DNA of 64,000 nucleotides from Alphaproteobacteria bacterium (GTDB taxonomy: Bacteria; Pseudomonadota; Alphaproteobacteria; UBA828). Position numbers and translations under genes: made by a program. Location: contig JAJDVB010000135.1 in assembly GCA_022826345.1 (NCBI GenBank), positions 7,035 through 71,034 of the forward strand, written 5' to 3'. Below the pieces are notes generated by a model. The model was not told the DNA's origin. It made no database searches and saw only the letters and a program-made list of their open reading frames with translations. This document shows, piece after piece, positions 8,626-17,022 of this stretch. Positions within the stretch are counted from its first letter, which is position 1; the number at the start of each line of letters is the position of its first letter.

Positions 8626-10704
8626 TCAGGTCGCTCGTTCGCGCAGCGTCAGCACGGCGCCGAGCACGACGATGCCGAAGATGATGTCGCGCCAGGCGAA
8701 GTGAAGCTCCGAGCCGGAGACCAGCGTGCCGACCGCCGTCAGCAGCAGGGCGCCGCCGAAGATGCCGAGGTAGTGCCCGCGCCCGCCGACGGCGAGCGTG
8801 CCGCCGACCAGCACGACGGCGATCGCCGGCAGCAGGAAGCGCTGACCCATGTTGAGGAAGGAGACGGTGGAGAAGCCGGTCATCAGCACGCCGGCAAGCG
8901 CCGAGCAGAAGCCGCTCAGCACGTAGACGCCGAGCACCGTCCAGTCGACCCGAACGCCGGAGAGCCGCGCCACCCGCGCGCTGTTGCCGACCGCGAAGAC
9001 GCGCCGGCCGAAGGTGGTGCGATGCAGTACGACGTAAGCCACGCCGGCGAAGCCGATGAGGAACCAGGCGGCGGGCGCGAGCCCGGTGAGCCGCTCGGTA
9101 AAGAACCACACCAGCGCCGGCGGCGAGCGCCCGGTGGGAATGCCGCCGGTGAAAAGCAGGCCGGCACCCTGCATGATCCCGTTAGTGGCCAGCGTGACGA
9201 CGATCGCCGGCATGCCGAACAGCACCACGCCGATGCCGTTGAAGAGGCCAACGCCGATACCGATCGCCAGCACCAGCGGCACCGCCCAATAGGCCGGCCC
9301 GTCCATCCCGTTGCAGAGCGCGGCCAGCACGACGCCGGTGAAGGCCAATGTGTGCGGCACCGAGAGGTCGAGTCCGCCGGTCAGCACCACGGCGCCTTGC
9401 CCGAGGCCCAGCACGGCCAGGAAGAGCCCGAGCGTGAGCAGCGAGTTGAGGTAGTGGACGCTCACGCTCTCGCCGCCGATGACCGCGACCACGAGGATGT
9501 AGACCACGACCAGCAGCGTCCAGGCCGGCACCATCAGGCGCAGCACGTCCCAGTTCTTGGTGGTCCATTGCCAGGGCTGCGGCCCCTTGAGCTCGTCGCT
9601 TACCCGCGGGGTCCAGCTCGTGGCCAGCCGGCCGGTATTGGCCCTCGCGCCGCCGTGGAAGGATGGCAGGCTGCGATGCCTGAGTCCGGATATCTTGAGG
9701 CCGGTCACCCGCCAGTACTCGGCGATCGAGGAGTCACGCCCGATGGAGGCGCCGATCACCGCCAACAGCAGGATCACCGCCTCGGTGATCGGCATGACGT
9801 GTGTCGACCAGTTGAGCACGATCAGCACGTTCGAGATCAGCATCAGCGTGAACGCCGCGAACACCGTGCCGAGGCAGCCGCCCTCGCCGCCGCCGATCCG
9901 GGTGCCGCCCAGGATGGTCGCGGCGAAGATGAGCAGCAGCATGCCGCTGCCCACCAGCGGGCCGCCCGAGCTGGTCTGGGCGCTGAGGAAGACCCCGCCC
10001 GCGCCGTAGAAGGTGCCGGCCAGCATGTAGCCGAAGAACTTGGTGCGCGCGACGTTGATGCCGTTGGCGAAGGCTGCGTCCTCGTTGCTGCCGACGGCAT
10101 AGAGCGCAGTGCCGAAGCGCGAGCGCTTGATGATCGCCCAGACACCCAGCGCCAACAGGATGACCAGGAGCGCGGCGGGGAAGCCGTCCGGGATCAAATC
10201 GCCGGTGAAGACCATCGAAAGGCCGTAGGGGATGTAGCCGCCCGGGTCCGGCATCAGCAGCAGGTTGAGGCCCAGGATGATGAACATCACCGCCAGCGTC
10301 ACCACCACCGGCTGCAGCCGCATGTAGGCGATGAAGAAGCCGTTGATCGCGCCGACCGAGGCCCCGATGCCGAGCCCCGCGAAGCACATTAGGACCTGGC
10401 TCCAGAGGGAATCGGTGGTGTGCAGCGCCATGATCACGTTGACCAGCGAGAGCACGGCGCCGCAGGAGAGGTCGAACCCGCCGATCAGGAACACCACCGT
10501 CTGGCCCATGGCGGCGAAGGCCAGGGGCCCGGTGTTGGACGACAGGAAGTTGATCTCGAAGTAGCTGATCGGGCCGGGGGAGATCACGTCCAGGCAGACG
10601 AAGATGCCGATAAAGGCCGTGACCGCGACCAGCAGGCGCCGGTTGCGCGCCAGTCCCTGCTGCCAGGAGAGCCGCGGCAAGCGGGCGAGCGGTACGTCGC
10701 TCAC
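8626..10704 (-). CDS. Fused double permease of a sugar-type ABC importer (RbsC-RbsC)
   Basis: One 692-residue chain contains two complete BPD_transp_2 (RbsC/XylH-like) permeases. The first, roughly residues 20-335, carries FDLSCGAVLSLVNVIMA and TILGGTRIGGGEG. A hydrophilic linker of about 50 residues follows (residues 335-385). The second permease, roughly 390-692, carries GGLDLSVPHTLAFTGV and VLVGGTLAVGGRGHYLG. The GTG start at 10704 overlaps the ATPase stop by four bases (GTGA), which shows translational coupling and rules out longer upstream readings. The two halves differ in sequence, so this is a fused heterodimer rather than a recent duplication. The substrate is unknown. The family usually imports monosaccharides or nucleosides. 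Confidence 0.88.
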   Translation of the reverse strand: MSDVPLARLPRLSWQQGLARNRRLLVAVTAFIGIFVCLDVISPGPISYFEINFLSSNTGPLAFAAMGQTVVFLIGGFDLSCGAVLSLVNVIMALHTTDSLWSQVLMCFAGLGIGASVGAINGFFIAYMRLQPVVVTLAVMFIILGLNLLLMPDPGGYIPYGLSMVFTGDLIPDGFPAALLVILLALGVWAIIKRSRFGTALYAVGSNEDAAFANGINVARTKFFGYMLAGTFYGAGGVFLSAQTSSGGPLVGSGMLLLIFAATILGGTRIGGGEGGCLGTVFAAFTLMLISNVLIVLNWSTHVMPITEAVILLLAVIGASIGRDSSIAEYWRVTGLKISGLRHRSLPSFHGGARANTGRLATSWTPRVSDELKGPQPWQWTTKNWDVLRLMVPAWTLLVVVYILVVAVIGGESVSVHYLNSLLTLGLFLAVLGLGQGAVVLTGGLDLSVPHTLAFTGVVLAALCNGMDGPAYWAVPLVLAIGIGVGLFNGIGVVLFGMPAIVVTLATNGIMQGAGLLFTGGIPTGRSPPALVWFFTERLTGLAPAAWFLIGFAGVAYVVLHRTTFGRRVFAVGNSARVARLSGVRVDWTVLGVYVLSGFCSALAGVLMTGFSTVSFLNMGQRFLLPAIAVVLVGGTLAVGGRGHYLGIFGGALLLTAVGTLVSGSELHFAWRDIIFGIVVLGAVLTLRERAT

Positions 10705-12275
10705 GGGGCCGCTCCCGCCTCTGATTGCGACTGTGTCCCAGGTGCGGCCCCGGCGCTCTCCTCCGGGCCCTCGGCGCCGAGCGCGTAGCCCATGATCGCC
10801 TCCTCGGTGATCTCGTCGCCGATCAACTCTTTGACGGCGCGCCCGCGGTACATGACCAGCACCCGGTCGCAGATGTTCACAAGCTCCGGGATCTCGGTCG
10901 TGTAGTAGAGGATGGCGGCGCCGGCCTTGGCGAGCGCGCGGATCAGAACGTAGATCTCGTGCTTGGTGCCGATATCGACGCCCCGCGTCGGGTCGAAGGT
11001 GAGCAGCACCCGGCTTCGCGCCAGCAGCCACTTGGCGATGGCGATCTTCTGCTGATTGCCGCCGGAGAAGGAGGAGACGGCCTTGTAAAGTGCGCGCGGG
11101 TGCACCTGCAGGTCGTTCAGCACCTCGTCCACGGCGGCGGCTTCGGCCTTGCGGTTGATCCAGCCCGCCGCGGCGAAGCGGTCGATGATCGGGATCGAGG
11201 CGTTGGCCCCGCCGGTGAGCCTGAGGAACAGCGCCTCGGTCTTGCGATCCTCCGGCACCATGCTGATGCCGGCGCGCACCGCATCGGCGGGCGAGGCGAG
11301 CGTGAGCGCCCGGCCGCCGAGCGCGATGGTGCCGCCATCCACGCCGCGCTCGCCGAACAGCGCCTCGAACAGCTCGCGCTGGCCCATGCCCTGGAGCGCG
11401 CCGATGCCCAGCACCTCGCCGGGCCAGAGCTCGAAGGAGAGATCGTCCAGCGTGCCGCCGATGGTGAGCCCCTCGCCGGCGAAGGCAGGCACGGAAGCGT
11501 CGGCCTGGCGGTAGTTTTCGCGCTCCGGATAGATCGCGCCGAGGGAGCGGCCGATGACGAGGCTGACTACCTCGTCATCGCTCACCTCGTCGATCTCGTA
11601 GGAGCCAACGTGCAAGCCGTTGCGGAGCACCGTGAGGCTCTGGCAGAAGCGGCGCACCTCGGCCATGCGGTGCGAGATGAAGACGATCGTCACGCCATCC
11701 GCATGAAGCGTGTCGATGAGGTCGCCGAGCCAGTCCACGTCGGCGGCCGACAGCGTGGATGTCGGCTCGTCCAGCAGCAGCACACGGGGCTCGCGCGCGA
11801 CCGCCTTCGCGATCTCGATCTTCTGGCGGGTCGAGAGCGCGAGGTCGCCCACCAGCGCGTTAGGGTCCACGTCATCCAGACCGAGACGGGCGAAGTGCTG
11901 CACGACGGCGCGCTTGCTCCCGCGCCGGTCGATCTGGCCTGCTACCAGCGGCTCGTAGGGCAGCAGCATATTCTGGGTGACGGTCAGATCGTCGATCAGG
12001 GTCATTTCCTGAAACGCCGTCTGAATGCCGAGCACATGCGCGCGCGACGGGCGTCCGATGGTCACGTCGTCGCCGAATATGTGAATGCTGCCGGTGTCCT
12101 CGCGGATCAGCCCGGCCAGAATCTTGACGAAGGTGGACTTGCCGGCGCCGTTCTCGCCGATCAGCGCGCGGATTTCGCCCTGCGGAATGGAAAAGCTGAC
12201 GTCGTCGAGGGCGACGGTCGCGTCAAACCGTTTGGAGAGGCCTTCGACCGCGATGGCGGGCGCCGCATCGTTCAT
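10701..12275 (-). CDS. Sugar-type ABC importer ATPase, two nucleotide-binding domains
   Basis: This 524-residue RbsA/MglA-type protein has two ABC domains. The first has Walker A GENGAGKST, a degenerate signature ALSTRQKIEIAKA and Walker B VLLLDEPTSTLS. The second has a degenerate P-loop region (GIGALQGMGQRELFEALFG), signature FSGGNQQKIAIAKW and Walker B LLTFDPTRGVDIGT. That asymmetry is normal for the family. It lies downstream of the binding-protein gene across a terminator-like hairpin and overlaps the fused permease by four bases. No Shine-Dalgarno sequence is visible in front of the ATG. The C-terminal tail after VKELIGDEITEEAIMG is Ala/Gly/Glu-rich. Confidence 0.9.
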   Translation of the reverse strand: MNDAAPAIAVEGLSKRFDATVALDDVSFSIPQGEIRALIGENGAGKSTFVKILAGLIREDTGSIHIFGDDVTIGRPSRAHVLGIQTAFQEMTLIDDLTVTQNMLLPYEPLVAGQIDRRGSKRAVVQHFARLGLDDVDPNALVGDLALSTRQKIEIAKAVAREPRVLLLDEPTSTLSAADVDWLGDLIDTLHADGVTIVFISHRMAEVRRFCQSLTVLRNGLHVGSYEIDEVSDDEVVSLVIGRSLGAIYPERENYRQADASVPAFAGEGLTIGGTLDDLSFELWPGEVLGIGALQGMGQRELFEALFGERGVDGGTIALGGRALTLASPADAVRAGISMVPEDRKTEALFLRLTGGANASIPIIDRFAAAGWINRKAEAAAVDEVLNDLQVHPRALYKAVSSFSGGNQQKIAIAKWLLARSRVLLTFDPTRGVDIGTKHEIYVLIRALAKAGAAILYYTTEIPELVNICDRVLVMYRGRAVKELIGDEITEEAIMGYALGAEGPEESAGAAPGTQSQSEAGAAP

Positions 12276-12287
12276 GCGTGCCCGCGC

Positions 12288-12337
12288 GAAAAAATGTGCG
12301 CCGGGGCTCTGCCAAGCTCGCGGCCGGCCCCGGCGCA
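12288..12337 (-). terminator. Attenuator/terminator between binding-protein and ATPase genes
   Basis: On the minus strand a perfect 11-bp inverted repeat TGCGCCGGGGC / GCCCCGGCGCA (12327-12337 with 12297-12307, 19-nt loop) is followed within two bases by a T6 run (complement of the A-run at 12289-12294). This is the form of an intrinsic terminator. It lies after the binding-protein stop and before the ATPase start. It would therefore leave more binding-protein mRNA than ATPase and permease mRNA. Confidence 0.6.
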
Positions 12338-12376
12338 GCGGTCATCACGGATCATGGTGGACGAGCCGCCGATCCC

Positions 12377-13516
12377 TCAGGTTTCGTCGTCCAGCTTCCC
12401 TTCGGTGGCCGCGCGGAAGCCGAGCTCGGGCACCTGCGGCGACCAGAAGTCGATGGCATAGTCGGGCGGGACGATGCCGGGCTTGATGGTGTTACACCCA
12501 GCCGCGAACTCCTCCGCCGTGCCGTTCTCGCAGAGCTTCACGTTGTCCTGCGTGACCTCGACGCCGGTGTACCACCTGAGATGCGGAACGTCCTCGTTGC
12601 CGTCGAGCACCTCCATGGCGGTCTTGAAGGTGTAGGACACGGCCCAGAGGCCGGAGCCGATCGACTGGCCCTTCTTGCCCAGCGCGCCCTCGATTCCGGA
12701 ATCGACCGGCAGCATCTGCAGCCGGTTGCCGTTGGCCGACTCGCCCGCGCACGGGATGATCGGGTTGTCAGGCCACCAGCCGTCCTCCACCTGCATCTGG
12801 GAGACCGTGTAGCAGCCGGTCTGCGCCACGATGCCGTCGATGTCGCCCCAGCTCTTGGTGGCCAGCAGCTCTCGCATCTTGAGGCGGGCCTCGGAGTGGC
12901 TCCACATGCCCACGAGCTCGGCCAGCACGTTGACCTCGGGATGCCGGGCCACGGCCTGCTTGAAGCCCTTGTGGTGGTCCTCGCCGTATGAGACGCCGGG
13001 CACGCCGGTGATCGCGACGATGTTGCCCTTACCGCCCATCTGGTCGATCACGTACTGGGTGCGGTAGTCGCCGAGTGCCACGCCGTCGATCTTCACGACG
13101 TAGGCGCAGGGCTCGGTCACGCCGTTGATCACGGCCACCACCACACCCTTGTTGCACGCGTTCCTGATGACCTTGTTGAGCGCCGTCGGCGAGATCGGGA
13201 AAGCCACGATGGCATCTGCGCCGGCCGCGATCATCGCGTTCATCTGCTGAATCTGCTTCTGCGCGTCGGGGCCGGAGGCCTGGACCCTGAGCTCGACCCG
13301 ATCCCGATACTGCGGCGCCTTGGCCATGGCGATGACGGTATTCTTGGCCTCCGTCTGCCAGGCGTTGCCGACGTAGCTCATGCTGTAATAGACGAGGAAC
13401 TTGCCGTCCTCGGTCTTGGCCTCGGCCTTGTCGGCGGTCACGCCGGCGGCGAGTGCTATGCCCACGCCGGCGGCAATCGCCCAGCGGGCGAGGCGTTTCG
13501 TTGCCCTGATTCTCAC
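12377..13516 (-). CDS. Sugar-type ABC importer periplasmic binding protein
   Basis: This 379-residue protein has a Sec signal peptide (basic RIRATKRLAR, hydrophobic WAIAAGVGIALAAGV, cleavage near ADKAEA). It has the type I periplasmic-binding fold signatures of RbsB-like proteins: SYVGNAWQTEAKNTV, IQQMNAMIAAGADAIVAFP and GVPGVSYGEDHHKGF. The GTG start at 13516 is preceded by an AGGGAGGGAG Shine-Dalgarno sequence. A longer upstream reading would bury the signal peptide and is rejected. It is the first gene of the ABC operon and is separated from the ATPase by a hairpin. The ligand cannot be named from sequence. A sugar or a small polar amide compound is possible. Confidence 0.88.
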   Translation of the reverse strand: MRIRATKRLARWAIAAGVGIALAAGVTADKAEAKTEDGKFLVYYSMSYVGNAWQTEAKNTVIAMAKAPQYRDRVELRVQASGPDAQKQIQQMNAMIAAGADAIVAFPISPTALNKVIRNACNKGVVVAVINGVTEPCAYVVKIDGVALGDYRTQYVIDQMGGKGNIVAITGVPGVSYGEDHHKGFKQAVARHPEVNVLAELVGMWSHSEARLKMRELLATKSWGDIDGIVAQTGCYTVSQMQVEDGWWPDNPIIPCAGESANGNRLQMLPVDSGIEGALGKKGQSIGSGLWAVSYTFKTAMEVLDGNEDVPHLRWYTGVEVTQDNVKLCENGTAEEFAAGCNTIKPGIVPPDYAIDFWSPQVPELGFRAATEGKLDDET

Positions 13517-13665
13517 CTGTCTCCCTCCCTTGTTCGCTTTGCAAAACACCGGATGATCCTCGTCTTCGAAGTGTGCCGCCCGCAGCCGGGACGAGTCAAT
13601 TGCGGCCCGTTTCGACCGGCAGCCCAAGATGGGCTACGCTCCCGCGCCAGCAGGGAGGGGCGAAA

Positions 13666-15387
13666 ATGACGGACGCGCGCGAGGCCGCAGGCATCGTGGT
13701 CGAGACCGATGTCATGGTGCGGATGCGGGACGGCGTGCACCTCGCCTGCGACGTCTACCGGCCGGCCTCGGGCGGCCCGGTTCCGGCCCTGGTCCAGCGC
13801 CAGCCCTACGACAAGCGCGTCGCCCAGACCTACGTCTACGACCACCCGGCGGTCTACGCGCGCCACGGCTATGCCGTCGTGATCGAGGACACCCGCGGGC
13901 GCTACGCCTCCGAGGGCGAGTTCTACCCGCTCCGCCTCGATGCCGAGGACGGCTACGACACCATCGAATGGTGCGCGGCCCAGCCCTGGTGCAACGGCCG
14001 GATCGGGAGCTTCGGATTCTCCATTCCGGGCGTGAACCAGCTGCTCGCCGCCGCGCTCAAGCCTCCGCACCTCGCCGCCGCCGTGCCGGGCTTCTATCCC
14101 GGCGGCATGTACGAGGGCTTCACCCATGTGGGCGGCACCTTCGGGCTCGCGGCGGTGATGGACTGGGCGCTTATCCTCGCAGGCGACGCGGCGCGAAGGC
14201 GCGACGACAGGGAAGTGCTCGGCGCCCTCGGCGCGGCGCAGGCAGCCTGCGGCCGCTGGCCGGCGGCGCTCGGACTCCGGGACATCCCCTTCCTCGAAAC
14301 GCCGGACCTCATGCCCTTCCTCAAGGACTACGTGGACCACCCCGCCCACGATGCCTATTGGCAGGAATGGGAGCTCGCACCCCGGCTCGGGCAGATCGAG
14401 GTGCCCTGCCTCCACGTCAGCGGCTGGTACGACAGCTTCATCCCGCAGACCATCGCAGCATACGAGGCGCTGAGCGCCGCCGGCCGGGCCGAGCACCGGC
14501 TGATTGTCGGCCCCTGGTATCACATCCCGTGGACCCAGCAGGTCGGCGCCATAGATTTCGGCGACGAGGCGAAGAACACCGTCAGCGTCTACGAGCGCGC
14601 CTGGTTCGACGCCTGGCTCAAGGACGACCGCTCCGCCCTGGAGGCGCTGCCGCCCGTGCACGTCTTCATCACGGGCGAGAACCGCTGGCATGACGCCGAC
14701 GCCTGGCCGCTCGCTGGCACCGGCTCCGAGCGCTGGTATCTTCACAGTGGAGGCCGCGCCAATTCGCTGAGCGGAGACGGGACGCTGGACCGGGAAGCGC
14801 CAGGCGACGAGGCGCCGGACTTCTTCATCTACAATCCGTTCGATCCAGTGCCGAGCATGGGCGGCCATTCCTGCTGCCTGCCGCAGACCGCACCCATGGG
14901 GCCGATGGACCAGCGTCCGGTCGAGTACCGGAACGATGTGCTGGTCTACACCTCGGCGCCGCTGGATGCGCCCTATTTCGCCGCCGGTCCCGTCACGGCG
15001 CGGCTGAGTGCCGCAACCAGCGCCGCTGACACCGACTTCACGGTGAAGCTCTGCGACGTGGAGCCCGACGGGCGCTCGATCAACCTGTTCGAGGGCGTGA
15101 TCCGCGGTCGCTTTCGCGAGAGCCGGGAGGCCGAGGTGCCGCTGGAGCCCCACCGGGTCTACGAGTTCGCCATCGACGTGGGCGTGATCTGCCACGTCTT
15201 CCGCGCCGGGCATCGCCTGCGGGTCGAGGTGTCGAGCAGCAACTACCCGGCCTTCGACCGCAACCCCAACACCGGCGGGCCGATCGGCGGCGAGCACGCC
15301 TTCGACCTTCAGCCCGCGCACCAGACCGTGTTTCACGATGGGGCTCGCCCGTCATTCATCGAGCTGCCGGTCGTCCGGCGCCCCTGA
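13666..15387 (+). CDS. CocE/NonD family alpha/beta hydrolase
   Basis: This 573-residue protein belongs to the CocE/NonD X-Pro dipeptidyl-peptidase-like hydrolases. The N-terminus has MVRMRDGVHLACDVYRP and IEDTRGRYASEGEFYPL. The nucleophile elbow is GSFGFSIPG with Ser119. The catalytic Asp/His region appears as HVSGWYDSF and, later, IVGPWYHIPW. The C-terminal jelly-roll domain is seen in GPVTARLSAATSAADTDF and AGHRLRVEVSSSNYP. The start has a GGGAGGGG Shine-Dalgarno sequence. It is divergent from the ABC binding-protein gene and 22 bases ahead of the triple-RidA gene. An acyl or amide ester substrate brought in by the ABC importer is plausible but unproven. Confidence 0.87.
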   Translation: MTDAREAAGIVVETDVMVRMRDGVHLACDVYRPASGGPVPALVQRQPYDKRVAQTYVYDHPAVYARHGYAVVIEDTRGRYASEGEFYPLRLDAEDGYDTIEWCAAQPWCNGRIGSFGFSIPGVNQLLAAALKPPHLAAAVPGFYPGGMYEGFTHVGGTFGLAAVMDWALILAGDAARRRDDREVLGALGAAQAACGRWPAALGLRDIPFLETPDLMPFLKDYVDHPAHDAYWQEWELAPRLGQIEVPCLHVSGWYDSFIPQTIAAYEALSAAGRAEHRLIVGPWYHIPWTQQVGAIDFGDEAKNTVSVYERAWFDAWLKDDRSALEALPPVHVFITGENRWHDADAWPLAGTGSERWYLHSGGRANSLSGDGTLDREAPGDEAPDFFIYNPFDPVPSMGGHSCCLPQTAPMGPMDQRPVEYRNDVLVYTSAPLDAPYFAAGPVTARLSAATSAADTDFTVKLCDVEPDGRSINLFEGVIRGRFRESREAEVPLEPHRVYEFAIDVGVICHVFRAGHRLRVEVSSSNYPAFDRNPNTGGPIGGEHAFDLQPAHQTVFHDGARPSFIELPVVRRP

Positions 15388-15409
15388 CCGCCGAAAGGAG
15401 AATCCACCG

Positions 15410-16603
15410 ATGGCCGACGATCGCACTTACCTCACGCCCGCGAGCGAAGCCTGGATGAGTGGCCGGCCGGCTTCGGCGGCGGTCAAGGTTGGCGACCTCC
15501 TGTTCCTCTCTGGCCAGGGGAGCGTGACCGACGACGGTCGGGTGACGGCCGCGGGCGACGTCGAGGCCCAGACGCGCAACGCCTTCGCCAGGGCCGGCGC
15601 GGTGCTGGAGGCGGCCGGCGCCGGGATCGACGACGTGCTCGACGTGATGACCTTCCACAAGGACCCGCGCACGATGGATGCTGTCTACGCCGTCGGCCGC
15701 GAGGTGTTCTCCGCGCCCTACCCGGCGTGGACCGCCCTCGGCATGGTGGGCGGGCACGATCCGGGCTTAGACGTCATCGTGCGCGTGGTGGCCCACGTGG
15801 GCGCTGGCGAGAAGCAGGGCGTGACCCTGGCGGGCTTCGGCTGGATGGCGGGTCTCCCCGTATCAGCCGCCTGTCGCAAGGGCGACTATCTCTTCACCAG
15901 CGGCATCGTCGCCGCCGACGATGGCGGCAACGTGGTGGCGCCCGCCAACCACATGGCGCAGGCGCGCTTCTGCTACGACCGGCTCAAGGACGTGATGCAG
16001 GCGGCGGGCGGCTCGCTCGACGAGATCGTCGACATGATCTGCTTCAACCACGACGCCAGGGGCATGGACGCTGCGGTTGATACCTGGTGCAACGAGACTG
16101 TCGAGGGGCTGCCCATCGGCGAGGCCACGTCCTACACCGCGATCGGGATGACCGGCCTGCACCGGATGGGCCAGGTGGGCTGCTACCGGGCCATCGCGGA
16201 CTTCAGCGCCGGCCCCCGGGTCGCGCACAACCTGCCGAGCGTCCACTGGCACGATCAGCGCATCTCCGGCGCGAGCAAGAAGAGGAGCGGACGGCTCATC
16301 GGTATTTCCGGCCAGGTCGCTTCGGACGGGCAGCAGAACATCATCGCCCGCGGCGATGTCGCCTCCCAGGCGCATTACTGCTTCGGCCAGATCCGGGGCG
16401 TGCTGGAGAAGCACGGGGCGAGCCTCGACGACATCGTCGAGATCGTCTCCTTCCACAAGGACCCCAGAGCGTGGGAGACGGTGATGGCGGTGGGCAGCGA
16501 GCTGTTCCAACCGGGTCGCGGCCCGGCCTGGACGCCTATCGGCTGCACAGGCCTCTACCTCGAAGGCTACCTGCACGAGATCTACGCAATCGCCATGGTG
16601 TGA
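15410..16603 (+). CDS. Triple RidA-domain protein
   Basis: This 397-residue protein is built from three tandem RidA/YjgF-type domains, roughly residues 10-132, 145-268 and 275-397. Each has the VGDLLFLSGQ/KGDYLFTSGI/LIGISGQV strand, the internal helix and a closing IAxVxx strand. RidA is usually a trimer of 130-residue chains, so this chain could build the trimer from one polypeptide. The Arg that acts in E. coli RidA enamine/imine hydrolysis (PARSCVEV motif) is not kept: the equivalents read PAWTALG, ATSYTAIG and PAWTPIG. An AAAGGAG Shine-Dalgarno sequence at 15394-15400 fixes the start. It is co-directional with the hydrolase and a single RidA gene. Confidence 0.83.
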   Translation: MADDRTYLTPASEAWMSGRPASAAVKVGDLLFLSGQGSVTDDGRVTAAGDVEAQTRNAFARAGAVLEAAGAGIDDVLDVMTFHKDPRTMDAVYAVGREVFSAPYPAWTALGMVGGHDPGLDVIVRVVAHVGAGEKQGVTLAGFGWMAGLPVSAACRKGDYLFTSGIVAADDGGNVVAPANHMAQARFCYDRLKDVMQAAGGSLDEIVDMICFNHDARGMDAAVDTWCNETVEGLPIGEATSYTAIGMTGLHRMGQVGCYRAIADFSAGPRVAHNLPSVHWHDQRISGASKKRSGRLIGISGQVASDGQQNIIARGDVASQAHYCFGQIRGVLEKHGASLDDIVEIVSFHKDPRAWETVMAVGSELFQPGRGPAWTPIGCTGLYLEGYLHEIYAIAMV

Positions 16604-16632
16604 ACGCGCGAACGCCTGCCAAGGAGAAAGAA

Positions 16633-17022
16633 ATGATCACGCTTCATAGTCCGGACACGGTCGTGGCGCCCGCGTCGTTCTACAGCCAGGCGGCGGAGGT
16701 GGAGCCCGGCAAGCGCTGGCTTCACGTCTCGGGTCAGGTGGGTGCCGCGCCTGACGGGACGCTGGCCGAAGGCTTCGAGGCCCAGAGCGATCAGGTCTGG
16801 CGCAACATCGCGGCCCTGCTCGCCGCCGCCGACATGACAATGGAGAACCTGGTGATCGTGCGTGCGCTGCTGGTGGACCGCGCCCACCTCGGGGCCTATC
16901 GCGAGATCAGGGACCGCCACCTAGCGGGCCACCAGGCGGCGTCGACGCTCCTGATCGTCGCCGGCCTCGCCGACGAGCGCTGGCTGATCGAGATCGAGGC
17001 GCTGGCCGCCGCCGACACCTGA
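16633..17022 (+). CDS. RidA family protein
   Basis: This single-domain RidA-family protein is 129 residues long. Typical elements are RWLHVSGQVGAAPDG, the helix QVWRNIAALLAAADMTMENLV and the closing LIEIEALAAAD. The position of the catalytic Arg of archetypal RidA is QAASTLLIV here, so it is probably not a standard enamine/imine deaminase. An AAGGAG Shine-Dalgarno sequence precedes the ATG. It follows the triple-RidA gene by 29 bases and ends directly against the convergent ABC ATPase gene, with no spare base between the stop codons. It may act on unstable nitrogen intermediates made from imported substrates. Confidence 0.85.
   Translation: MITLHSPDTVVAPASFYSQAAEVEPGKRWLHVSGQVGAAPDGTLAEGFEAQSDQVWRNIAALLAAADMTMENLVIVRALLVDRAHLGAYREIRDRHLAGHQAASTLLIVAGLADERWLIEIEALAAADT

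Noticed and set aside
8554..10392. Open frame of 612 codons on the plus strand, rich in His, Gln and Arg
   Set aside because: It is the antisense of the fused permease, and its repetitive polar composition is typical of the complement of membrane-protein genes.
10725..12461. Open frame of 578 codons on the plus strand
   Set aside because: It is antisense to the double ABC ATPase, which carries full motifs.
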